Part shown: positions 1-6,435 of the stretch, in pieces
Numbering within the stretch: the stretch's first letter is position 1
Layout of the letters: every line of letters begins with the position of its first letter
Assembly: GCA_004558955.1 (NCBI GenBank)
Contig: SFZC01000036.1
Location: 1-15,860, forward strand
Origin: a bacterium
Lineage (GTDB): Bacteria > Cyanobacteriota > Vampirovibrionia > Gastranaerophilales > Gastranaerophilaceae
Reading direction: 5' to 3'
Length of the DNA stretch: 15,860 bases
Made by a program: the position numbers and the translations under genes
Notes under the pieces: model-generated
What the model saw: only the letters and a program-made list of their open reading frames with translations
Told to the model about the DNA's origin: nothing
Databases searched by the model: none

Positions 1-2
1 TA

Positions 3-146
3 TTCTTTATAGACCTGAGATTCGATTTTGCCGTCTTCTTCCATGATGAAAGCGTCATAGTTGCTGCATATCATGAGTATTCTCTTGATCCTGAATTGGA
101 TAAGAGAATTGAAATCTGTATTCTGGAAATCTTCGGGCTTCGGTGA
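3..146 (+). CDS. 3' end of an unrecognised gene, truncated by the window edge
   Basis: An open frame runs from the left edge to a TGA at 144-146, giving the last 47 residues of a protein whose start lies outside the window. The visible end reads FFIDLRFDFAVFFHDES and finishes LEIFGLR, with mixed hydrophobic and acidic residues typical of a folded soluble domain. I do not recognise a family. The stop is followed after one base by the ATG of the next small ORF, an arrangement that suggests translational coupling. The frame has no internal start with a clear ribosome binding site, which supports reading it as a C-terminal piece rather than a small whole gene. Confidence 0.55.
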   Translation, partial: FFIDLRFDFAVFFHDESVIVAAYHEYSLDPELDKRIEICILEIFGLR

Positions 147-147
147 T

Positions 148-321
148 ATGACAAGACTTGCAATGTCGAATACCGAAATGGCAAATGATATGGTTCAAAT
201 GAATGCGGAAAATATCCAAAACAGCATTTTGAAACTGTATAAAACGATTGGCGATTTGACTAATTCAAATTACCTTAATCAGATAACCGAAATAAAATCA
301 AAACGCCAATCAATGTTTTAA
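148..321 (+). CDS. small hypothetical protein, 57 residues, coupled to the upstream gene
   Basis: This ORF starts at the ATG one base after the upstream stop and ends at TAA. A longer in-frame start at a TTG (61) would lie inside the upstream coding frame and is less likely. The product is Met- and Asn-rich at the start (MTRLAMSNTEMANDMVQ) and predicted helical, without signal peptide, membrane segment or cysteine. There is no strong Shine-Dalgarno sequence, so translation would depend on coupling to the preceding gene. A second ATG at 163 is an alternative start. The function is unknown. It converges on the minus-strand gene ending at 339 with only 17 bases between. Confidence 0.45.
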   Translation: MTRLAMSNTEMANDMVQMNAENIQNSILKLYKTIGDLTNSNYLNQITEIKSKRQSMF

Positions 322-338
322 AATTCAGTTTACTTTTA

Positions 339-986
339 TTATACTTTTTTGAACATATTTTTTATTACTTTCAAGTTGTCTTTAATCATATTTAAGACGC
401 CGCCTTTGCCGATTACATATTCAACGCCTTTGTCAACAACACCTTTTGCTTTTGCCAAACCGTTTTTAACGATATTTACAACACCGCCTTCGCCGATAAT
501 ATAGCCTGTACCTTTGTTGAAAATACCTTCTACAAATTCAGTACCTTTTGTCAACAAGGCTTTGCCTTTTGTCAATGCTTGTTCTGCCAATGGCTTAGCG
601 GCTTCCATTGCCTTACCAGCACCGGCTTTAATCTTACCACGGAAAATGAATGCCAAAGCTAATGCGGCTGCCGCACCAACCAATCCACCGATAACTTTTG
701 CCCCGTTATGTGTATCTTTTTTATTAGGGTCGTAAATTCCAGGTTTCCAAGTGTCTAATTCACCTGTTTTTGGATTGTAATAAACTTTGTTATGAAGTGG
801 ATCGATTTTGCCTTTTTTATCAAGAATTTCTTGTAATCTTGCTAAATATTCCGCTTTTACTTCAGGTGGCATTCCTGTTGGAGCTTCTTTTTCAAAAATA
901 TTATTTTTTCTTTTTGGATTTTCTGTATAAACTCCATAAGCCTTTGGAGTAACTGTATTTCCGAAACTAACACCTGTAATCGACAT
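339..986 (-). CDS. membrane-anchored unknown protein with an N-terminal VSFGN motif and a C-terminal internal repeat
   Basis: The product has 215 residues from the ATG at 986. A second ATG six bases upstream (992) is in frame, but AAAGGA lies only about 3 bases from it and about 8-9 bases from the ATG at 986, so the shorter form is preferred. Residues 1-12 contain VSFGN. The next 80 residues are polar and Lys/Pro-rich. A Gly/Ala/Leu-rich hydrophobic segment (about 96-115) is probably one membrane span. The C-terminal region is Lys- and Gly-rich, with two related units of about 28 residues: GYIIGEGGVVNIVKNGLAKA (161-180) and EYVIGKGGVLNMIKDNLKVI (189-208). No known family is recognised. A similar VSF motif occurs in the 397-residue protein at 10406. 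It is probably transcribed alone or by read-through from the DAHP synthase gene. Confidence 0.8.
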   Translation of the reverse strand: MSITGVSFGNTVTPKAYGVYTENPKRKNNIFEKEAPTGMPPEVKAEYLARLQEILDKKGKIDPLHNKVYYNPKTGELDTWKPGIYDPNKKDTHNGAKVIGGLVGAAAALALAFIFRGKIKAGAGKAMEAAKPLAEQALTKGKALLTKGTEFVEGIFNKGTGYIIGEGGVVNIVKNGLAKAKGVVDKGVEYVIGKGGVLNMIKDNLKVIKNMFKKV

Positions 987-1095
987 AAACATTTTCCTTT
1001 CTACTTTTAAAATTCACCTACATAGATATAAAGTCATGTTTTAGAAAAAAATTGCGGAAAAATTTTAAACTTTTTGAAATTTTCATGCAAAAATC

Positions 1096-1121
1096 AAGCG
1101 TGACAAGGATTTACCACGCTT
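1096..1121 (-). terminator. intrinsic terminator after the DAHP synthase gene
   Basis: Read on the minus strand, AAGCGTG and CACGCTT form a 7-bp stem around a 12-base loop, followed by GATTTTTG. It lies 27 bases beyond the stop codon of the DAHP synthase gene. The loop is long and the U-tract is interrupted by GA, so read-through into the downstream membrane-protein gene is possible. Confidence 0.6.
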
Positions 1122-1147
1122 TACATTTTGTAATGTTTTAAAAATTT

Positions 1148-2197
1148 TTATTCCAAACAAGACATTGTTGCACGTTTTTCAAGATGCAAAATGTCAATCA
1201 ACGCATTTAATCGAGTGAAAACTTCTTTAAATTGCGGAATTGACAGACTTTGTTTTCCGTCACTCAAAGCACACGCAGGATTATGATGAACTTCAACCAT
1301 AATACCATCAGCACCGACAACCAAGCCTGCTTTTGCCATTGGTTCAATCAAGTATCTTTGACCTGTACCGTGACTTGGGTCAACAATAATCGGCAAGTGC
1401 GAATATTTCTTGATAACCGGAACTGCCGAAATATCAAGTAAATTACGAGTAAACGCACTATCAAAACTTCTTACACCACGTTCGCACAAAATAACTTTTT
1501 CATTTCCGTTGTACATAATATGTTCAGCAGCAAGCAAAAATTCACGAATCGTACTAGCAGGACCACGTTTCAAAATTACCGGTTTGTTGCATTTTCCGAC
1601 AGATTTTAAAAGTTTGAAATTCTGCATATTTCTTGCACCAATTTGAATAATATCGGCATACTTGCAAACTAAATCCAAATCAGCGGAATCCATTAACTCG
1701 GTAACCACCAAAAGTCCTGTTTCTTCTTTTGCTCTTGCCAAAAGTTGCAAACCCTTTTCCCCAAGTCCGTCAAAATCGTAAGGTGAAGTTCTTGGCTTGA
1801 ACGCTCCACCTCTTAAAAATTGACAACCAAGTTCTTTTGCCGCAAGTGCAACCTTCAAAAGTCCTTCGTAATCGTCTTCAACGGAACACGGTCCAACCAT
1901 TGCAACAGGTCTGTTTGCTCCGCCGATTTTTACACCGTTTTCAAATTCAATAACGGTATCTTCTGATTTTCTGTCACGAGAAGCCAATCTGAAAGGCTCA
2001 CGGATAAATTTGATTTGTTTAACCCCTTCCATAGCATCAATTCGCCCCGGAGAAAGGGTTGTTTTATCGCCCAAAGCGTCAATAACGGTATGAACATCAC
2101 CTTCGTGAACAATCACCTGAAATCCGTGTGCTTTCAACAAACTTGTGACAGCTTGAACATTCTCCGCTGTCGCATCACGTTCCATAATTATAATCAT
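1148..2197 (-). CDS. aroF: 3-deoxy-7-phosphoheptulonate (DAHP) synthase, type I-beta
   Basis: This enzyme condenses phosphoenolpyruvate with erythrose 4-phosphate, the first step of the shikimate pathway to aromatic amino acids. The start chosen is the ATG at 2197, preceded by GAGGAAAAGAAT; it gives 349 residues, usual for the I-beta class. A start at 2257 would add 20 unrelated residues. Residues 1-68 form the ferredoxin-like regulatory domain known to mediate Tyr/Phe inhibition in the Thermotoga enzyme. The barrel follows, with GPCSVE (102-107), LRGGAFKPRTSPY (128-140), QIGARNMQNF (185-194), PVILKRG (206-212) and DPSHGTG (273-279). The four metal ligands are present with family spacing: Cys104, His276, Glu302 and Asp313. 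Enolase, which makes phosphoenolpyruvate, is encoded about 2.5 kb away but not in the same operon. A good promoter lies just upstream. Confidence 0.96.
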   Translation of the reverse strand: MIIIMERDATAENVQAVTSLLKAHGFQVIVHEGDVHTVIDALGDKTTLSPGRIDAMEGVKQIKFIREPFRLASRDRKSEDTVIEFENGVKIGGANRPVAMVGPCSVEDDYEGLLKVALAAKELGCQFLRGGAFKPRTSPYDFDGLGEKGLQLLARAKEETGLLVVTELMDSADLDLVCKYADIIQIGARNMQNFKLLKSVGKCNKPVILKRGPASTIREFLLAAEHIMYNGNEKVILCERGVRSFDSAFTRNLLDISAVPVIKKYSHLPIIVDPSHGTGQRYLIEPMAKAGLVVGADGIMVEVHHNPACALSDGKQSLSIPQFKEVFTRLNALIDILHLEKRATMSCLE

Positions 2198-2228
2198 ATT
2201 CTTTTCCTCATTCCTAACTATATTAAGA

Positions 2229-2257
2229 ATTATAAAAAATAAACAATAATTAATCAA
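2229..2257 (-). promoter_or_regulatory. sigma-70 type promoter for the DAHP synthase gene
   Basis: On the minus strand TTGATT (2252-2257) and a perfect TATAAT (2229-2234) are separated by exactly 17 bases. Transcription would start near 2222, leaving a leader of about 25 bases that holds the GAGG ribosome binding site. Confidence 0.7.
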
Positions 2258-2313
2258 TTTTTAATTGAAAAAAATTTTTATATAACTACGGGGAAAATAA
2301 AAAGGAGAAAATT

Positions 2314-2859
2314 ATGTTGGGAACAAAATTGTTAAGTACCGCTTTTAAGGCAACAAGAGCCGTGCAAAAAAGAATTGCTCCTACTTTTACAAAAACTATA
2401 TGTTCAAAAGGAAACGGACAAAGACGAGTTATTGTAAGCGGGTTTAACGGAGCAAACTTAGACGAAAATCACTTCAAATTGCTGGATTTATATAATCGGT
2501 TAAATGTCCGACCGATTATCGCCGGATTTACAGGACAAAAAGGTATGGGCAGAAGATTAACAGCCACCCCCGGATGTGGATTTACGAAATTCTTTCCAAA
2601 TTTTAGACTTCCAAGAATGTCACGGCATGTTGTCTATGATGTTCAAACTCAAAGACAAGCCATCAAAGGCTTTAGTTGTGACACCACTCCTGAAATTGTA
2701 AAAAGAGGAACACCACAAACTGCTCAAACTCGTCAACGTCCGCAAATTGCAACAGAAAGAATTGTCATTCAAGGATTTGGCGGTGATACAAGCAAACCTG
2801 TTTATAAACAGATAAATCCAAATGAAAAACGAACGGTAATTAAAGGTTTCACTGCATAA
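2314..2859 (+). CDS. basic unknown protein with five repeated I-x-G-F motifs
   Basis: The 181-residue product starts at an ATG preceded by AAGGAG with 7-8 base spacing. It is rich in Arg, Lys, Gln and Thr. Five spaced copies of a short motif are visible: RRVIVSGFNG (37-46), RPIIAGFTG (66-74), RQAIKGFSC (114-122), ERIVIQGFGG (148-157) and KRTVIKGFTA (172-181). The last copy forms the very C-terminus. The core is a basic residue, two or three aliphatics, one variable residue, then Gly-Phe and a small residue. The N-terminal 30 residues are basic and could be amphipathic, but there is no clear cleavable signal peptide. No known family is recognised. The motif could be beta-strand repeats, a peptide-binding tag or a processing site; the sequence does not decide between them. 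The gene is monocistronic, divergent from the DAHP synthase gene and closed by a strong terminator. Confidence 0.8.
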   Translation: MLGTKLLSTAFKATRAVQKRIAPTFTKTICSKGNGQRRVIVSGFNGANLDENHFKLLDLYNRLNVRPIIAGFTGQKGMGRRLTATPGCGFTKFFPNFRLPRMSRHVVYDVQTQRQAIKGFSCDTTPEIVKRGTPQTAQTRQRPQIATERIVIQGFGGDTSKPVYKQINPNEKRTVIKGFTA

Positions 2860-2875
2860 ATTGAAAGAATTAAAC

Positions 2876-2903
2876 AAAAAATCGGGCTTACACCCGATTT
2901 TTT
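2876..2903. terminator. bidirectional intrinsic terminator between convergent genes
   Basis: ATCGGG (2881-2886) pairs with CCCGAT (2893-2898) around a 6-base loop. An A-tract on the left and a T-tract on the right give a U-run in both directions. It serves the GF-motif gene (stop at 2859) on the plus strand and the winged-helix gene (stop at 2928) on the minus strand. Confidence 0.88.
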
Positions 2904-2927
2904 CAAGTCTATACAGTTTTGATAAAA

Positions 2928-3158
2928 TTAAATTAATTTTACTGTAACTGATTTTGGTTTTTGAGTGTAAGAGATTTTGTCTTCTCTTGACAACCAACCA
3001 AGACCCATGTAAGTAAAGTTATCATCTAAATCCATATCTTTTCTCAATTTGTTGATTGTAACTTCACCCTTGTCTGATAGGTAATTGTAAATTTTACCTG
3101 CTGATTCAATAATTCTTGTTTGCATTTCTTTTTGTTCTTTTTTGCTAGTTGTGAACAT
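2928..3158 (-). CDS. small winged helix-turn-helix protein, DUF2582-like
   Basis: The 76-residue product starts at the ATG at 3158, which follows AAGGAGG with ideal spacing. An in-frame ATG 18 bases upstream (3176) is part of that same Shine-Dalgarno stretch (ATGAAGGAGG) and is very unlikely to be the start. The product contains RIIESAGKIYNYL (15-27), TINKLRKDMDL (34-44) and GLGWLSREDKI (52-62). This succession of helices, with the GWLxREDKI signature, matches the small stand-alone winged-helix family DUF2582 as I recall it. The family is presumed to bind nucleic acid, but its targets are not known to me. The gene is monocistronic with its own promoter and a shared terminator. Confidence 0.82.
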   Translation of the reverse strand: MFTTSKKEQKEMQTRIIESAGKIYNYLSDKGEVTINKLRKDMDLDDNFTYMGLGWLSREDKISYTQKPKSVTVKLI

Positions 3159-3482
3159 GTTAATTTCCTCCTTCATTACAAAATTATAATACTACTATTT
3201 TAAAATTAATCAAACATTTTTATTTAATAAACCTGAAAACCCTCTCATAATCAGATTTTCTATGCTTAACATTTCTAAACTTTCTTATATTATACATATT
3301 AATTTTGAAAAAAAGTCATCATTTTGGTGGATTTTTTCATTTTTCATAAAATTTTTCATTTTTTCTTTGATTTTTGCAAAATTTTACCACTAAAAAACTC
3401 CAAAAATTTTTTGAAATTCTAATTATAGCAAGATATCCAAGCAGATATCCGCTTATAAATTATGGAAAAAGATAAATACCAC
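3159..3482. other. AT-rich intergenic region, no gene seen
   Basis: Apart from the Shine-Dalgarno site and promoter of the winged-helix gene at its left end, this stretch has no plausible coding frame. Much of it is runs of T and A (about 3300-3420). At 3431-3450 AGATATCC occurs twice with a 12-base period. The second copy sits in an imperfect palindrome, AAGCAGATATCCGCTT (3439-3454), just downstream of the stop of the minus-strand gene at 3483. It could be a weak transcript end for that gene but lacks a T-tract. Confidence 0.5.
3183..3213 (-). promoter_or_regulatory. probable promoter of the winged-helix gene
   Basis: On the minus strand TTGATT (3208-3213) precedes a perfect TATAAT (3183-3188) with a 19-base spacer, longer than ideal. 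The two hexamers are identical to those of the DAHP synthase promoter. Transcription would start near 3176, immediately upstream of the AAGGAGG site. Confidence 0.5.
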
Positions 3483-3869
3483 CTAATCTTTATAAATTAC
3501 AAAATTCTCGTCATCGGATAACAATTTTTTGCGAACTTCGACAATTTTTTTATGTACACTATCATAATCAAAATAAATTTCCGAAAAAATAATTTTTCTG
3601 GAATTATCCTGAGTTACAAAAATCAGTTGATAGTCCGTATAGCCTTTAGCATAAAGGTTTCCCTTGACTTTCTGTCTGATATAACTTACTTTTTTTATGT
3701 CTGAAATTTCAGCAATTTTTTTATCGGACTTCATATTAAAAAGGTTCGTTTTTTCCACATGACAAAGATTATTCTTTTTTGAACATTTCAAAATTTCCTG
3801 TTTATAATTCGTTAAGCCACCAACACCCAAAATTACAAGAATTGTTAAAATAATAATTAGCCATTTCAT
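3483..3869 (-). CDS. small membrane-anchored unknown protein with a Cys pair
   Basis: The 128-residue product starts at the ATG at 3869, preceded by GAGG and a 9-base spacer. An in-frame ATG at 3884 forms part of the same ATGAGG Shine-Dalgarno stretch and is rejected. Residues 2-19 (WLIIILTILVILGVG) are one N-terminal membrane segment with no cleavage site or lipobox, so the protein is probably anchored with the rest outside the cytoplasm. Just after the anchor come two cysteines in LKCSKKNNLCHV that could form a disulfide. The rest looks like a small beta-rich domain (ISDIKKVSYIRQ, YQLIFVTQDNSRKIIFSE) ending in a helix. No named family is recognised and the function is unknown. It is transcribed divergently from the HAD phosphatase gene. 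Confidence 0.72.
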   Translation of the reverse strand: MKWLIIILTILVILGVGGLTNYKQEILKCSKKNNLCHVEKTNLFNMKSDKKIAEISDIKKVSYIRQKVKGNLYAKGYTDYQLIFVTQDNSRKIIFSEIYFDYDSVHKKIVEVRKKLLSDDENFVIYKD

Positions 3870-3891
3870 ATAATTTAACCTCATATTTATA

Positions 3892-3920
3892 TTATCATTA
3901 TTTTATTTATTGTATATAAT
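3892..3920 (+). promoter_or_regulatory. probable promoter of the HAD phosphatase gene
   Basis: TTATCA (3892-3897) and a perfect TATAAT (3915-3920) are separated by 17 bases. Transcription would start near 3927, giving a very short leader that begins at the GAGG ribosome binding site. It lies in the gap between divergent genes. Confidence 0.45.
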
Positions 3921-3938
3921 TATTTTAGAGGATTTTGT

Positions 3939-4601
3939 ATGATAAAAGTTGTAATTTTTGATTTGGACGGAACATTATTAAACACTTTGCAAGATTTGAC
4001 AAACAGCACAAATTTTGCACTAAAATATTTCAATTACCCCCAAAGAACAATCGAAGAAGTTAGAAATTTTGTGGGAAACGGCGTTGCTATGCTTATTGAG
4101 CGAGCAATTCCAAACGGCAGGAAAAATGAAAATTTTGACAAATGTTTGGAAATTTTTAAACAAAATTATTCCGAAAATATGAACAACAATACAAAACCTT
4201 ATGACGGAATTTTGGAATTATTGGAAAATTTAAGAGAAAAAAATTATAAAATTGCGGTTGTCTCAAACAAATTTGATTTAGCGGTAAAAGATTTGTGTAA
4301 AAAATATTTTCCAAACCTGATTGATATTGCAGCAGGGGAAAACGAGCAATGCGGAATCCGTAAAAAACCTGCTCCCGACACTGTTAATCAGGTACTAAAA
4401 GACTTAATTCTAGAAAACACTCAAGCGGTTTATGTAGGAGATTCTGAAGTTGACATTCAAACGGCACAAAACGCTCAAATGCCATGTATCAGTGTTTCTT
4501 GGGGTTTTAAAACTAATGAATTTTTAATAAAACACAAGGCAAAAATTATCGTAAATTCACCGTCTGAAATTCTTACTCAAGTTGAAAATTTATCAGAATA
4601 A
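3939..4601 (+). CDS. HAD-superfamily phosphatase, phosphoglycolate phosphatase-like
   Basis: This is a haloacid dehalogenase-type hydrolase of 220 residues, the usual size for Gph/PpaX-like enzymes that remove phosphate from phosphoglycolate or pyrophosphate. All four catalytic motifs are visible: FDLDGTLL (7-14, nucleophile Asp8 and acid/base Asp10), VVSNK (107-111), Lys143 in KKPAP, and VGDSEVD (166-172) for magnesium binding. An alpha-helical cap of the C1 type lies between motifs I and II (about 16-85). The start is preceded by AGAGG with suitable spacing. The gene is followed after 76 bases by enolase on the same strand. The exact substrate cannot be read from the sequence, so no symbol is given. 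Confidence 0.9.
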   Translation: MIKVVIFDLDGTLLNTLQDLTNSTNFALKYFNYPQRTIEEVRNFVGNGVAMLIERAIPNGRKNENFDKCLEIFKQNYSENMNNNTKPYDGILELLENLREKNYKIAVVSNKFDLAVKDLCKKYFPNLIDIAAGENEQCGIRKKPAPDTVNQVLKDLILENTQAVYVGDSEVDIQTAQNAQMPCISVSWGFKTNEFLIKHKAKIIVNSPSEILTQVENLSE

Positions 4602-4631
4602 GTTAAATGAATTAAGTAACTCGGACAATTC

Positions 4632-4673
4632 TTCCCCATAAACTTTGGAGTATCCTCAAAGCAAATGGGGGAA
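4632..4673 (+). promoter_or_regulatory. leader hairpin covering the enolase ribosome binding site
   Basis: CCCCAT (4634-4639) pairs with ATGGGG (4665-4670), extended by TT/AA beyond one bulged G. An inner stem CTTTG/CAAAG (4643-4647 with 4657-4661) continues it. The right arm is the G-rich Shine-Dalgarno stretch directly upstream of the enolase ATG at 4678, so the folded RNA would hide the ribosome binding site. Whether this regulates translation is inference. Confidence 0.45.
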
Positions 4674-4677
4674 ACAA

Positions 4678-5955
4678 ATGACTACGCAAATAAAAGAAAT
4701 TCATGCAAGGCAAATTCTTGATTCGAGAGGAAATCCGACACTTGAGGTCGAGGTAAAATTATTTTCGGGGATAAGTGGAATTGCATCGGTTCCGTCAGGT
4801 GCTTCTCGAGGAAAATACGAAGCGGTAGAACTTCGTGACAACAACGAATGTGAATTTAACGGACGTGGTGTCAGAACGGCTATTAACAACATTAACCAAG
4901 TTATCACACCCATTTTGATAAACAAAAACGTCCTGAATCAATACATGATTGACAAAACCTTGATTAAGCTCGACGGCACGCCAAACAAAAGTAAACTCGG
5001 AGCAAACGCAACCTTAGGAGTTTCCTTGGCATGTGCAAGAGCAGGTGCAAACTCTTACGGAATCCCGTTATTCACCTATCTTGGCGGGTTAAACGCCTGT
5101 ACTTTGCCGGTTCCGATGATGAATATTCTAAACGGCGGAGTTCATGCCGGCAACAACTTGGCTTTTCAAGAATTTATGATAGCACCTGTCGGAGCAAAAA
5201 GTTTTTCCGAAGCGATAAAAATGGGGGCTGAAGTTTTTTATGCCCTAAAAAATCTTTTAATCAAAAAAGGCTTATCAACGGGAGTGGGTGATGAAGGCGG
5301 TTTCGCCCCAAATCTCAACAAAAATTCCGAAGCAATCGAACTTATTATTGAAGCAATAAAAGAAGCAAAATATTCAACAAATGATATCAAAATTTGTCTT
5401 GATATTGCAGCAAGCGAATTTTACAACAACGGACGATATTTTTTGAATGATTTTGCCTACACGAGTGAAGAATTTGCAGATATTTTGGAAAATTTAGTGA
5501 ATAAATATCCGATAATCTCGATTGAAGACGGAATGAGCCAAGACGATTGGGACGGTTGGAAATTATTAACTAAAAAAATCGGAAATCGTTGTCAACTCGT
5601 AGGTGATGACCTTTTCGTAACAAATATTTTCAGGATAAAAACGGGAATAGAAAAAAGTGCGGGAAATTCCGTTCTGATAAAACTTAACCAAATCGGAACT
5701 TTGACAGAAACTCTAGAAGCGATAAATTACTCAAAAAATAAAAATTACACAACAATAATTTCTCATCGTTCGGGCGAAACCGAAGACACATTTATTGCCG
5801 ATTTAGCAGTTGGAGTAAACAGCGGACTTATAAAAACGGGTTCACTTTCCCGCAGTGAAAGAATTGCAAAATACAACAGATTATTAAAAATTGAAGAGCT
5901 TTTAGGCTCAAAAGCCTCTTATATCGGCAATTCTGCCTTTGCACCAAAGAAATAA
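4678..5955 (+). CDS. eno: enolase (phosphopyruvate hydratase)
   Basis: Enolase interconverts 2-phosphoglycerate and phosphoenolpyruvate in glycolysis. The ATG at 4678 follows GGGGGA and gives 425 residues, the normal family length; an upstream TTG in frame would add 11 residues unlike the family. The N-terminal capping domain has ARQILDSRGNPT (10-21) and SGASRGKYEA (40-49). Catalytic and metal-binding positions are complete: His156, Glu165 in QEFM, Glu206 in GDEGGFAPN, Asp242, Glu283 in SIEDGM, Asp310 in VGDDLF, Lys335 in LIKLNQIG and Lys386 in IKTGS. Two local variants differ from the common bacterial form: HAGNNLAFQEF in place of HADNNVDIQEF, and IKTGSLSRSER in place of IKTGAPCRSER. Neither removes a catalytic residue. 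A hairpin in the leader overlaps the ribosome binding site. Confidence 0.97.
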   Translation: MTTQIKEIHARQILDSRGNPTLEVEVKLFSGISGIASVPSGASRGKYEAVELRDNNECEFNGRGVRTAINNINQVITPILINKNVLNQYMIDKTLIKLDGTPNKSKLGANATLGVSLACARAGANSYGIPLFTYLGGLNACTLPVPMMNILNGGVHAGNNLAFQEFMIAPVGAKSFSEAIKMGAEVFYALKNLLIKKGLSTGVGDEGGFAPNLNKNSEAIELIIEAIKEAKYSTNDIKICLDIAASEFYNNGRYFLNDFAYTSEEFADILENLVNKYPIISIEDGMSQDDWDGWKLLTKKIGNRCQLVGDDLFVTNIFRIKTGIEKSAGNSVLIKLNQIGTLTETLEAINYSKNKNYTTIISHRSGETEDTFIADLAVGVNSGLIKTGSLSRSERIAKYNRLLKIEELLGSKASYIGNSAFAPKK

Positions 5956-6002
5956 TTAATCATATTTTTCAAATAAAAATAATAACACATAGGAGAAAAT
6001 TT

Positions 6003-6251
6003 ATGGAAATGTTTTGTTATCAATGTGAACAAACAACCTTTGGAAAAGGTTGTACAAAACGTGGAGTTTGCGGAAAAACACCCAAAACCGTCAATGACAA
6101 ATTGATAAATTCTTTAATAGAACTGGCAAACTGTAATCAAAGAAATGAAACAAACACAAAACTTTTGATTGAAGGACTTTTTGCAACAATTACAAACGTA
6201 AATTTTGACACAAATTCGATTTCACACTTACTAAAAAGTAAAAGCACTTGA
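6003..6251 (+). pseudogene. hcp: orphan N-terminal fragment of hybrid cluster protein (hydroxylamine reductase)
   Basis: The 82-residue product begins MEMFCYQCEQTT and carries Cys5, Cys8, Cys17 and Cys23 in the C-x2-C-x8-C-x5-C spacing that binds the first iron-sulfur cluster of hybrid cluster protein (prismane). GVCGKTP and LFATITNVNFD further match the family's N-terminal helical region. Full proteins are about 430-550 residues, and the domains that hold the hybrid cluster are absent here and in the following DNA. The start has a good AGGAG site and the frame has no internal stop, so a short Fe-S protein could still be made. A +1 frame after 6236 gives KALELGG before a stop, a possible trace of further original sequence. 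A 3'-truncated pseudogene is the simplest reading; a domesticated single-cluster protein is the alternative. Confidence 0.75.
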
Positions 6252-6381
6252 ACTTGGCGGTTAGAATGAACCACTCAAAATGACAGGAATAAACGGCAGA
6301 GAGTTTTTGATTGAGAGAGAAATTCAAACCTTCTCCCAAGATAAATCTCTTTTTGATTTTGCGAGAAGTATTTTTCAACAG

Positions 6382-6410
6382 TTGTTAAGAGATAAAATTC
6401 ATGTTACAAT
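6382..6410 (+). promoter_or_regulatory. promoter of thiE
   Basis: TTGTTA (6382-6387) and TACAAT (6405-6410) are separated by 17 bases, and TG one base before the -10 element makes it an extended -10 promoter. Transcription would start near 6417, leaving a leader of about 19 bases with AGGGGA as ribosome binding site. The leader is too short for a TPP riboswitch. Confidence 0.65.
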
Positions 6411-6435
6411 GTGACAATAATAGGGGATTTATATA

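Noticed and set aside
246..311. Inverted repeat GATTGGCG / CGCCAATC
   Set aside because: The arms are 50 bases apart inside the small coding ORF with no T-tract. It does not look like a terminator for either convergent gene.
2198..2257. 20-residue N-terminal extension of the DAHP synthase
   Set aside because: The extension overlaps the promoter -10 and -35 elements, and a proper GAGG site precedes the internal ATG where the family's ferredoxin-like domain begins.
6280..6414. 44-residue plus-strand ORF beginning MTGINGREFLIEREIQ between the hcp fragment and thiE
   Set aside because: It has no Shine-Dalgarno sequence and overlaps the thiE promoter elements. The composition looks protein-like, so it might be a remnant of another gene, but not enough to call it.
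6417..6435. TPP riboswitch upstream of thiE
   Set aside because: The leader from the predicted start is only about 19 bases and no THI-box-like sequence is seen upstream.
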